Assembly: GCA_903903765.1 (NCBI GenBank)
Contig: CAIVAH010000137.1
Span: 1-8,870, forward strand
Reading direction: 5' to 3'
Length of the DNA stretch: 8,870 nt
Origin: an uncultured Methylococcaceae bacterium
GTDB lineage: Bacteria > Pseudomonadota > Gammaproteobacteria > Methylococcales > Methylomonadaceae
Each line of letters begins with the position of its first letter. The stretch's first letter is position 1. Under the pieces are notes generated by a model. The model saw nothing but the letters and a program-made list of their open reading frames with translations, was not told the DNA's origin and did no database searches. A program made the translations under genes and the position numbers. Positions 1 through 6,323 of this stretch are shown piece by piece.

Positions 1-20
1 ATCAATCTGAACAACATTTC

Positions 21-107
21 TTAAATATCACCTAACAGTGTCTCCAAATTTACTTGACCATTACAGTCGAGCGGACAAGTTAATTGTCGCCGAACATACA
101 ATTTCAT
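21..107 (-). other. Orphan short reading frame, possible C-terminal remnant of a lost gene
   Basis: A 28-codon frame runs from an ATG at 107-105 to TAA at 23-21. It would encode a peptide starting MKLYVRRQLTCPLDC and ending NLETLLGDI. There is no Shine-Dalgarno before the ATG, and an in-frame TAG lies six codons upstream (125-123), so it is neither a convincing small gene nor open further upstream. The two cysteines and the mixed composition look more protein-like than the surrounding AT-rich DNA. It may therefore be the tail of a decayed gene, for example from a mobile element. I do not recognise a family, and chance is a real alternative. Confidence 0.2.
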
Positions 108-205
108 TATGGAGTATACATACTATAATTTAACTTGATATTTGTTTTGGAATTTCATTGAATATATTATTAATTTTAGTTTCTTAGATCTTTATTAGAT
201 CCGAA

Positions 206-232
206 TTGATATATTTATCTGTATTGTATAAT
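206..232 (+). promoter_or_regulatory. Candidate sigma-70 promoter for the flavoprotein gene
   Basis: TTGATA at 206-211 (five of six matches to TTGACA) is followed by a perfect TATAAT at 227-232. The 15-nt spacer is shorter than the preferred 17. Transcription would start near 239. That leaves about 10 nt before the TTG codon at 249, but a normal leader of about 50 nt before the Shine-Dalgarno/ATT at 276-290. A second TATAAT lies at 124-129 without a good -35. AT-rich DNA gives such matches easily, so this is a moderate call. Confidence 0.35.
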
Positions 233-248
233 AAGCTTACTTTGTATT

Positions 249-1568
249 TTGAGTGCTATAACCGTTAATTATTCTAAGGAGACGAACATTATTTGCCAAT
301 CACAAGACTATAAAGTTCAATTAAATGAAAAGAAAGTTGCTGTTGTTGGTGGCGGACCATCTGGACTTATGGCAGCAGATATATTAATTAACAATAATGT
401 TTGTGTAGATTTATATGACTCAATGCCTTCTGTCGGACGAAAATTCTTGATGGCGGGTAAAGGGGGAATGAATATAACTCACTCTGAAGAGATTGATCTA
501 TTCATATCCCGCTACAGTCATGGTAAAGCTTTTATAGAGTCACATATATTAAATTTTACACCCAGTAATTTGCGAGACTGGCTTTCAAATCTTGGAATTG
601 ATACATTCGTTGGAACTTCTGGCAGGGTTTTTCCAATTGAAATGAAAGCAGCTCCTTTATTACGATTATGGTTACATAGATTGCGTAGCATGGGCGTTAA
701 ATTTTACATGCGTCATAAATGGGTGGGATGGTGTATTGATAATAAAATTACGCTCAATTTTTCAACCTCAAATGGCGTAATTCATAAAGAATATGATGCT
801 GTTTTATTAGCATTAGGTGGTGCAAGTTGGCCAAAGTTAGGTTCTACAGGCGAATGGACGAGTGTACTTATTGATAATGGCGTTATACTTTCTCCTTTCA
901 AATCTTCTAACTGTGGGTTTGATGCCAGTTTAAGCGAGTATTTTACTAATAAATATGCGGGTCATCCTCTAAAACCAGTTACATTGTCTTTTATCAACTC
1001 AAGTGGTTGTTTTTTTACAAAGCAAGGCGAGTTAATGTTTACTCAAAATGGAATTGAAGGTGGTTTGATGTATGGTTTTTCACATTTACTTACAGATCAT
1101 ATTGAACAGTTTGGTTTTGCCACCATATATTTAGACTTATTACCCCATTTATCACTAACTGATATGGAAACTAGATTGGGCAAAAGTCAAGGAAAGTTAT
1201 CATTTGTAAATTATTTACGGAAACAACTAGGTTTAGACGCTATGAAGACAGCTTTATTATGGGAAGCTTTTTCACAGAATGATTTATCTTCAAAAAAAAT
1301 GTTATGTGCAGCTATTAAAAACTTACCTCTTAAATTATTATCCTCACGGCCAATTGCTGAGGCAATTAGTAGCTCAGGTGGAATTAATTTTGAATCACTT
1401 GATGAACATTTGATGATTAAAAGCATACCCGGTGTATTTTGTGCAGGTGAAATGTTGAACTGGGATGCTCCAACTGGTGGTTATTTGTTAACAGCTTGTT
1501 TTTCTACTGGTCGTGCTGCTGCTTTGGGTGTGTTGAACAGATTTGACTCTTTTAACCAGTTTGAATAA
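249..1568 (+). CDS. PP_4765-type (HI0933/YhiN-like) FAD-binding flavoprotein
   Basis: Predicted FAD-dependent oxidoreductase of the BaiN/HI0933 superfamily, closest in motif pattern to the PP_4765 (TIGR03862) branch. Its substrate is not known. Numbered from the TTG at 249 (439 aa), the dinucleotide-binding loop VVGGGPSG is at about 32-39. A GRKFLMAGKGGMNITH segment follows at about 64-79. The branch-typical GRVFPIEMKAAPLLR begins at 125, LALGGASWPKLGSTGEW lies mid-protein, and the C-terminal FAD-contacting GVFCAGEMLNWDAPTGGYLLTACF motif surrounds G400-E401. Family architecture looks complete. The start is unresolved. There is no ATG ahead of the FAD loop, and the TTG at 249 has no Shine-Dalgarno. 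A strong AAGGAG (276-281) precedes tandem ATT codons at 288 and 291, which would remove 13 or 14 residues without touching the fold. The gene is on the same strand as the kinase, 80 nt upstream of it. Confidence 0.9.
   Translation: MSAITVNYSKETNIICQSQDYKVQLNEKKVAVVGGGPSGLMAADILINNNVCVDLYDSMPSVGRKFLMAGKGGMNITHSEEIDLFISRYSHGKAFIESHILNFTPSNLRDWLSNLGIDTFVGTSGRVFPIEMKAAPLLRLWLHRLRSMGVKFYMRHKWVGWCIDNKITLNFSTSNGVIHKEYDAVLLALGGASWPKLGSTGEWTSVLIDNGVILSPFKSSNCGFDASLSEYFTNKYAGHPLKPVTLSFINSSGCFFTKQGELMFTQNGIEGGLMYGFSHLLTDHIEQFGFATIYLDLLPHLSLTDMETRLGKSQGKLSFVNYLRKQLGLDAMKTALLWEAFSQNDLSSKKMLCAAIKNLPLKLLSSRPIAEAISSSGGINFESLDEHLMIKSIPGVFCAGEMLNWDAPTGGYLLTACFSTGRAAALGVLNRFDSFNQFE
276..293 (+). promoter_or_regulatory. 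Strong Shine-Dalgarno before tandem ATT codons (possible true start)
   Basis: AAGGAG at 276-281 is followed, after 6 nt, by ATT at 288-290 and then ATT at 291-293, both in frame with the flavoprotein. Spacing of 6 or 9 nt is ideal for initiation. AUU is a rare but real start codon (infC is the classic example). The same bases also encode Lys-Glu if translation starts at TTG 249, so the match could be a by-product of coding. Confidence 0.35.
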
Positions 1569-1574
1569 ATCATT

Positions 1575-1586
1575 TATTTATAAATA
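1575..1586. repeat. 12-bp perfect AT-only palindrome after the flavoprotein stop
   Basis: TATTTATAAATA at 1575-1586 is a perfect palindrome starting 7 nt after the stop codon. It contains no G or C and no loop, so it is a poor terminator stem. A T6-G-T9 tract lies further on, at 1619-1634, too far away to form a classical terminator with it. The 80-nt gap therefore shows no convincing terminator, and the kinase could be co-transcribed with the flavoprotein. Confidence 0.3.
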
Positions 1587-1648
1587 TCTTAATTTGCTAA
1601 CTTAATACTTTAAACTACTTTTTTGTTTTTTTTTGTCAGAGGATATTA

Positions 1649-2491
1649 ATGAAAACGCCTAAAAGTCTTGAGCCATTAGTACGTGATGGGCTTATTGATG
1701 AAGTAATTCGCCCATTAAAAAGTGGTAAAGAAGCTGCAGTTTATGTTGTGCTTTCAGAGGGTGATATACGTTGTGCTAAGGTTTATAAAGAAGCAAATAA
1801 GCGTGGATTTCATAAACAAGCTTTATATCAAGAGGGCCGTAAAGTTAGAAATAGTCGGCAAGCTAGAGCGATGCAGAAAAACTCTCGATTTGGACGGCAG
1901 CAACAAGAAGAGATTTGGCAAAATGCGGAAGTCGATGCTTTATATAAATTAGCCGCCGCTGGTGTTCGTGTTCCTGTGCCATATAATTTTGTCGAAGGCG
2001 TGCTTTTAATGGAGCTAGTTACTGATGAAGAAGGTGCTGCAGCTCCTAGGCTTAATGATTTGGTATTTAGTATTGAAGAAGCTTTAGAGTTTCATAGTAT
2101 TCTAATTAAAGAGGTTGTTCGTATGTTATGCGCAGGTATTGTGCATGGAGATTTGTCTGAATTTAATGTACTTGTAGACTCAAAAGGCCCAGTTATTATT
2201 GATTTACCTCAAGCGGTTGATGCCGCAGCGAATAATAACGCGGCTGTTATGTTAGAAAGGGATGTTAACAATATGTCTGGTTTTTTTGGTCGCTTTGCTC
2301 CGGAGTTACTTGATACTCAATATGGCAAAGAATTGTGGAAACTCTATCAAAGTGGTAATTTGACTCCCGATACAAATTTAACAGGTAAATTTGAAGGTAG
2401 TACAAAAAAAGCGGATGTTCGTAGTGTTATGAGAGAAATAAATGATGCTAGACAGGAGGCTATTAGAAGTAAATATGAACTTGATTTGTAA
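1649..2491 (+). CDS. RIO1-family atypical serine protein kinase/ATPase (bacterial type)
   Basis: A 280-aa RIO-domain protein, predicted to phosphorylate serine or act as an ATPase. Its bacterial target is unknown; eukaryotic and archaeal RIO1 work in small-subunit ribosome maturation. Visible motifs in order: the RIO1 nucleotide-binding loop SGKEAAVY at 25-32, the ATP-anchoring Lys44 in CAKVYK, the hinge MELV at 121-124, the catalytic loop HGDLSEFN at 166-173 with Asp168 and Asn173, and the metal-binding IIDLPQAVD at 183-191 with Asp185. All expected catalytic residues are present. The start is the ATG at 1649, supported by AGAGGA at 1638-1643, 5 nt upstream. The N-terminus MKTPKSLEPLVRDGLIDEVIRPL fits bacterial RIO proteins. 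The gene ends 18 nt before the end of convergent gpsA, with no visible terminator between them. Confidence 0.92.
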   Translation: MKTPKSLEPLVRDGLIDEVIRPLKSGKEAAVYVVLSEGDIRCAKVYKEANKRGFHKQALYQEGRKVRNSRQARAMQKNSRFGRQQQEEIWQNAEVDALYKLAAAGVRVPVPYNFVEGVLLMELVTDEEGAAAPRLNDLVFSIEEALEFHSILIKEVVRMLCAGIVHGDLSEFNVLVDSKGPVIIDLPQAVDAAANNNAAVMLERDVNNMSGFFGRFAPELLDTQYGKELWKLYQSGNLTPDTNLTGKFEGSTKKADVRSVMREINDARQEAIRSKYELDL

Positions 2492-2509
2492 AGTTTAGTT
2501 AGCGTGTGT

Positions 2510-3514
2510 TTAAGACTCGGCTTTTTGTTCACGTCCTAATAAATTTTGAACGGCAGTTAAAGGCGGCATATTTTCATATAAAACTTTATAAGTTTGCTCA
2601 GCTATTGGCATGTCTATTTTGTATTTCTTTGCTAGCAAGTAGGTTTCTTTAGCCGCAGATATTCCTTCTATTTCTTGGCCAATTTCTTTTTTAGCTATTG
2701 TTATATCTTTACCTAAGCCAAGTGCTAATCCAAAGCGTCTGTTTCTTGATTGATTATCTGTGCACGTTAAAATTAAATCACCTAATCCCGCTAATCCCAT
2801 AAAGGTTTCTGTTTTACCGCCTAATTTAACACCAAGTTTAATAATTTCATTAAGTCCACGAGTAATTAATGCCGCTCGGGTATTTGCTCCAAATCCGAGC
2901 CCATCAGCAATGCCAGCAGCAATAGCCAATACGTTTTTAACTGCCCCTCCAACTTCTACACCGATCACATCACAACTTGTATATGTTCTAAAGATTTCGC
3001 TATGTAATAGTGTGCTGAGATAAGTTGCAAACTCTAACTGAGACGATGCAATAGTGATGGCAGTTGGTAATTTTGTGGCTACTTCATTCGCAAATGTGGG
3101 CCCTGAAAGAATGGCGGCAGGTGTTCCTTTACCAAATATATTGTCAACAATTTCATGAAGTAAGCATCCATCATCAGGATTAAAACCTTTAGTTGCCCAT
3201 GCAATTTTTATTACTTCATTAGGTTTTATAAAAGTATGTAGTGCTAAAAGTGTATTTTTGAAGGCGTGACTAGGAACGCAAACCAAAATCATATTGCTAA
3301 ATGCAGCGATATCTTTTAAATCGTTTGTAATATATAAATTTGATGGAAATTGGTTTTCAGGAAGATATCGTTTATTTTCACGATCTAATGATAAGGTTGA
3401 AACATGATTAGCATTATGGCTCCAAAGCATGGTTTGGCAGCCATTTCTGGCTGCCAATAAAGCTATTGCTGTACCCCAGGATCCTGCTCCTAGAATGGCA
3501 ATTTTTTTTTTCAT
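2510..3514 (-). CDS. gpsA: Glycerol-3-phosphate dehydrogenase [NAD(P)+], biosynthetic
   Basis: Reduces dihydroxyacetone phosphate to sn-glycerol 3-phosphate with NAD(P)H in the cytoplasm, supplying the backbone for phospholipids. At 334 aa it is close to the usual family length of about 335-340. Motifs: the Rossmann loop GAGSWG at 9-14, the WATKG segment ending at Lys109-Gly110, LSGPTFANEV at 136-145, the catalytic lysine Lys193 in GGAVKN, and the GLGDLILTCTDNQSRNRRFG block with Arg257-Asn258 for cofactor/substrate binding. All key residues are present. The start is the ATG at 3514, only 7 nt after the secB stop, with no clear Shine-Dalgarno, so translational coupling to secB is likely. Codons 2-5 (AAA AAA AAA ATT) form a run of ten A, a slippery tract. 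secB-gpsA is a conserved proteobacterial pair. Confidence 0.97.
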   Translation of the reverse strand: MKKKIAILGAGSWGTAIALLAARNGCQTMLWSHNANHVSTLSLDRENKRYLPENQFPSNLYITNDLKDIAAFSNMILVCVPSHAFKNTLLALHTFIKPNEVIKIAWATKGFNPDDGCLLHEIVDNIFGKGTPAAILSGPTFANEVATKLPTAITIASSQLEFATYLSTLLHSEIFRTYTSCDVIGVEVGGAVKNVLAIAAGIADGLGFGANTRAALITRGLNEIIKLGVKLGGKTETFMGLAGLGDLILTCTDNQSRNRRFGLALGLGKDITIAKKEIGQEIEGISAAKETYLLAKKYKIDMPIAEQTYKVLYENMPPLTAVQNLLGREQKAES

Positions 3515-3521
3515 TTAAGTA

Positions 3522-3989
3522 TTAATTAATTGTTTCTGAAGGAGGAACTTGTTGTTGTGCTTGAACGTGTTGAGCATAAAGGGCATCAAAATTAACAGGA
3601 GCTAATAATAATTGTGGAAATCCACCTTTGGATACTAAATCAGATATTGCTTCTCGGGCATAAGGAAATAGAATGTTAGGGCAAAAACTTCCCACCATAG
3701 GGGCCAGTTCTTCGTCACTAAATCCACTTAAAGTGAAAATACCTGCTTGATTTACTTCAACTAAATAAGCGGTTTTTTCTTCACTTTTAACTGTAATTGT
3801 CACAGTTAGGGAAACTTCATAAAGAAAGTTTTCAAGTGTTTGTACATTTGATGCAAGATTAAAATCTACAGTAGGTTCCCATTTTTCCGTAAAAATTTTA
3901 GGAGTATTGGGAGTTTCAAAAGACATGTCTTTTGTATAGATTTTTTGAATAGAAAATTGTTTTTCAGTTGGAGTTTGTTCTTCGGCCAT
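3522..3989 (-). CDS. secB: Protein-export chaperone SecB
   Basis: Cytosolic tetrameric chaperone that holds precursor proteins unfolded and hands them to SecA for Sec translocation. At 155 aa it equals the Escherichia coli length. Recognisable SecB blocks are the first-strand region FSIQKIYTKDMSFETPN at 12-28, FLYEVSLTVTITVK at 55-68, the QAGIFTLSGF stretch at 81-90, and the highly conserved CPNILFPYAREAISDLV...GGFPQLLLAPVNFDALY at 103-138. A glutamine-rich tail (QAQQQV) follows. The start at 3989 gives MAEEQ, normal for the family; no strong Shine-Dalgarno is visible. It lies 68 nt downstream of the rhodanese and 7 nt upstream of gpsA, so probably in one transcript. The glutaredoxin gene grxC, often found just upstream, is absent. 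Confidence 0.97.
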   Translation of the reverse strand: MAEEQTPTEKQFSIQKIYTKDMSFETPNTPKIFTEKWEPTVDFNLASNVQTLENFLYEVSLTVTITVKSEEKTAYLVEVNQAGIFTLSGFSDEELAPMVGSFCPNILFPYAREAISDLVSKGGFPQLLLAPVNFDALYAQHVQAQQQVPPSETIN

Positions 3990-4057
3990 ATTAGTTTTTA
4001 GTACTGTTATATAAGGTTAATAAAATATAATTAATTTTTTGAATGTATTATTCTAAT

Positions 4058-4369
4058 TTAAACTTTTGGTTTAACTTTCTTTGTGTTTGATATTTTAACA
4101 GGTAGTTTGTAATCAGTTTCCCACGCTTGCATTCCACCAGTTATGACATAAACTTGCTCAAATCCAGCTTTGGTAAGTATTTTTCCAGCTGAAGCTGCTC
4201 TTGTTCCTGTTTGGCAAGATAATAATACAGGCTTGTTTTTATGCTCAATTATTTTTGAAATATCATCTTTTAATTTGCCTAGTGGCATACTAATAGCACT
4301 TTCTATATGGCTTTCAACATATTCGTTGGGTTCTCTTACATCAATAATTACTGTTTCTGAGTCGTTCAT
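4058..4369 (-). CDS. Rhodanese-like sulfurtransferase domain, open part only (YibN-like)
   Basis: Single rhodanese domain, predicted to carry a persulfide on cysteine; the true acceptor is unknown. Numbered from the ATG at 4369 (103 aa), the motif VIIDVREPNEY is at 7-17, SHIESAISMPL at 20-30, the active-site loop CQTGTR at 52-57 with Cys52, and the conserved GG at 78-79. The active-site loop is intact. The start is doubtful: this ATG falls inside the first conserved segment of the domain (ISPLLAVAKMNDSE, where relatives have an ordinary residue), and no Shine-Dalgarno precedes it. The same frame continues upstream to 4513 and encodes a membrane anchor, but is broken by a TAA at 4489-4487. As written, the product would be a soluble, N-terminally clipped rhodanese. 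It precedes secB and gpsA, matching the yibN position in gammaproteobacteria. Confidence 0.8.
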   Translation of the reverse strand: MNDSETVIIDVREPNEYVESHIESAISMPLGKLKDDISKIIEHKNKPVLLSCQTGTRAASAGKILTKAGFEQVYVITGGMQAWETDYKLPVKISNTKKVKPKV

Positions 4370-4513
4370 TTTCGCTACAGCTAGCAGTGGTGAAATATAA
4401 TTGAATTTTTTGAATGCTGCATCTATAAATTCTTGAATTAATAGGTAGGTAACAACTGCTAGAGCAAGAGATAAAATGTAGTGATTTTATATAAATTCTA
4501 TGTAACGATCCAT
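4370..4513 (-). pseudogene. N-terminal membrane-anchor part of the rhodanese gene, cut by an in-frame TAA
   Basis: Continuing the rhodanese frame upstream gives ATG at 4513-4511 and codons MDRYIEFI. A TAA follows at 4489-4487 (codon 9), then NHYILSLALAVVTYLL and IQEFIDAAFKKFNYISPLLAVAK, leading into Met49 of the annotated domain. This matches the layout of YibN-type rhodaneses: a short MxxYIEF-NH start, one transmembrane helix, a linker, then the domain beginning at the ISP segment. With the stop replaced by an amino acid the protein would be 151 aa, close to YibN. Between the TAA and Met49 there is no in-frame ATG, GTG or TTG. The sequence around the stop is otherwise undamaged, so the change is recent, a sequencing error, or tolerated. 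One substitution (for example CAA to TAA) would explain it. Confidence 0.7.
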
Positions 4514-4596
4514 GATTTAGTCTTTAATAAAGGGATAAAAGTTAGCTTATAAATAATAAAAAGTGTCTATTGAATAATTATTTATACACAATAGTT

Positions 4597-4623
4597 ATAA
4601 ACGTGTATTAATATAACGTTTAT
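4597..4623. promoter_or_regulatory. Nested dyad in the divergent intergenic region, candidate operator
   Basis: ATAAACGT at 4597-4604 and its exact reverse complement ACGTTTAT at 4616-4623 flank an 11-nt spacer. The spacer contains a second perfect palindrome, TATTAATA (4606-4613), centred almost on the same axis. The site lies between the rhodanese start (4513) and gpmI start (4772), about 84 and 149 nt away. Two 8-bp arms one to two helical turns apart fit a dimeric regulator. There is no T-run, so it is not a terminator. AT-rich DNA makes such dyads common, which keeps confidence low. Confidence 0.3.
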
Positions 4624-4710
4624 GTGATTTCTAGAGAGTAAGAATTAATTATCGCAAAATGATACCTTATTTTTAGTCGTTTTGGGTAATGGTTCGTAGA
4701 TCATTCTTTG

Positions 4711-4738
4711 TTGCAAGCTTATTTTTACCTAGTAGTAA
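4711..4738 (+). promoter_or_regulatory. Candidate promoter for gpmI-envC-ctpA
   Basis: TTGCAA at 4711-4716 and TAGTAA at 4733-4738 are separated by 16 nt, each matching four of six consensus bases. Transcription would begin near 4745, giving a short leader that still includes the gpmI Shine-Dalgarno (GGAG, 4757-4760). A better -10 (TATAGT, 4747-4752) would start transcription on top of the Shine-Dalgarno and is less likely. The call rests on spacing and position only. Confidence 0.25.
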
Positions 4739-4771
4739 TATTTTATTATAGTATTTGGAGAAAATTTTAAT

Positions 4772-6316
4772 ATGCTCAAACGCCCTAAACCACTTGTTTT
4801 ATTAATTTTAGATGGATTTGGTTATTCGTTAAAAAAGGAAAATAACGCCATTGCTATGGCAAATACACCATGCTGGGATCAATTGCAAAAAGATTATCCT
4901 ATGACTTTGCTGGAATGTTCTGGTCGTTCTGTTGGTCTTCCTGCGGATCAAATGGGAAATTCTGAAGTCGGCCATATTCATATTGGAACAGGTCGGTATG
5001 TGCCACAAGATTTTTCTAAAGTGAATGACGCAATTGAGGATGGAACCTTTTTTAGTAATTCTGTTTTATGTAAAGCAGTTGATAGAGCTAAAGAAAATAA
5101 TAAAGCATTGCATATTTTAGGGTTATTGTCAGCAGGTGGCGTGCACAGTCATGAGGTTCAGATTGCTGCGATGGTTGATCTTGCTGCTAAAAGAGGGTTG
5201 CAGAAAATTTATTTACACGCTTTTCTTGATGGTCGTGATGTACCTCCCAAAAGCGCTAAATCCTCTATTGATTTATTAGAAGAGAAGTTTGCCGAAATTG
5301 GGGTGGGGCGAATAGTTTCAATAACAGGGCGTTTTTATGCTATGGATAGAGATAATCGATGGGACCGAGTTAAGTTGGCTTATGATTTGATTGCGAAAGG
5401 CGAAGCTCAAAATTTGGCTAGTTCTGCCTTACAAGGTTTGGAAGCATCTTACGAAAGAGGTGAAACTGATGAGTTTGTGTTGCCTACGGCCATTATAAAC
5501 GCCGAAGGCGAGATTGTATCACTTGATCCAGATGATTCAGTTGTTTTTATGAATTTTAGGGCAGATCGAGCTAGAGAAATTTCTCAAGCTATAACATTGC
5601 CTGAATTTAATTCTTTTGATAGAGGTTATGCGCCTCATTCAGGATACTTTTGTACTTTGACTGAATATCATCAAGATTTTGGATATGATATTGCGTTTCC
5701 ATCAGTAGATATTAAAAATGGACTCGGTGAGTATTTGTCTTTGCTAGGAATGAAACAACTCAGATTGGCAGAAACTGAAAAATATGCTCACGTTACATTT
5801 TTTTTAAATGGTGGTATTGACACCCCTTTCCCTGGTGAAGACAGGATATTAGTACCTTCGCCAAAGGTTAGAACTTATGATCTTCAGCCAGAAATGAATG
5901 CTGTTGAAGTTACTGATCATCTAGTCGAGGCAATAACTAGTGGTAAATATGATGTAATTATTTGTAATTATGCCAACTGCGATATGGTAGGACATACAGG
6001 TATCATTCCTGCGGCAATATTAGCTGTTGAAGCAGTTGATAAGGCTTTAGAGCGGGTAATTGAGGCTCTCAAATCTGTTAGAGGTCAATTACTGCTGACG
6101 GCTGATCATGGTAATATTGAACAGATGGTTGATGATGAATCTGGGCAAGCACATACAGCACATACTACTAATAAAGTGCCTTTGGTTTATGTTGGTGGTA
6201 GTAAGCCATTAATTTCTGGAGGTGGGTTGTCAGATTTGGCCCCTACGATGTTAGCAATTTTGGGTGTTGATCAACCAACTGAAATGACTGGTAGATCACT
6301 TATAATTAATAACTGA
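4772..6316 (+). CDS. gpmI: 2,3-bisphosphoglycerate-independent phosphoglycerate mutase
   Basis: Interconverts 3- and 2-phosphoglycerate in glycolysis/gluconeogenesis through a phosphoserine intermediate, with two metal ions (usually Mn2+). At 514 aa it has the full family length. The alkaline-phosphatase-like metal sites are visible: Asp14 in LILDGFG, nucleophile Ser64 in QMGNSEVGH, Asp404 and His408 in NCDMVGHTG, Asp445-His446 in TADHGN, and His464 in AHTTN. Substrate-domain motifs AGGVHSH, FLDGRDVPP, GRFYAMDRDNRW and NFRADRAR are also intact. After Ser64 the stretch reads GHIHIGTGRYVPQD instead of the more common GHxNxGAGRxVYQD, a subfamily difference outside the metal ligands. The start ATG is preceded by GGAG at 4757-4760, 11 nt upstream. 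The gene heads a probable operon with envC (7 nt downstream) and ctpA. Confidence 0.98.
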   Translation: MLKRPKPLVLLILDGFGYSLKKENNAIAMANTPCWDQLQKDYPMTLLECSGRSVGLPADQMGNSEVGHIHIGTGRYVPQDFSKVNDAIEDGTFFSNSVLCKAVDRAKENNKALHILGLLSAGGVHSHEVQIAAMVDLAAKRGLQKIYLHAFLDGRDVPPKSAKSSIDLLEEKFAEIGVGRIVSITGRFYAMDRDNRWDRVKLAYDLIAKGEAQNLASSALQGLEASYERGETDEFVLPTAIINAEGEIVSLDPDDSVVFMNFRADRAREISQAITLPEFNSFDRGYAPHSGYFCTLTEYHQDFGYDIAFPSVDIKNGLGEYLSLLGMKQLRLAETEKYAHVTFFLNGGIDTPFPGEDRILVPSPKVRTYDLQPEMNAVEVTDHLVEAITSGKYDVIICNYANCDMVGHTGIIPAAILAVEAVDKALERVIEALKSVRGQLLLTADHGNIEQMVDDESGQAHTAHTTNKVPLVYVGGSKPLISGGGLSDLAPTMLAILGVDQPTEMTGRSLIINN

Positions 6317-6323
6317 TTAGTGG

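Noticed and set aside
1619..1634. T6-G-T9 tract before the RIO1 kinase as a terminator
   Set aside because: No GC-containing stem immediately precedes it; the only nearby palindrome is AT-only and 33 nt upstream.
2760..3023. Plus-strand open frame opposite gpsA, and similar antisense frames at 1211-1426, 2347-2532, 6727-6927, 7822-8115 plus the out-of-frame 1722-1952
   Set aside because: All lie within well-supported genes, have low-complexity or unrecognisable products, and lack ribosome binding sites.
4170..4400. Plus-strand open frame opposite the rhodanese gene
   Set aside because: It is antisense to a recognisable rhodanese with intact motifs and has no family resemblance of its own.
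4980..5020. Unusual GHIHIGTGRYVPQD stretch in GpmI as a sign of altered catalysis
   Set aside because: Metal ligands and phosphate-binding motifs are intact; this looks like ordinary subfamily variation.
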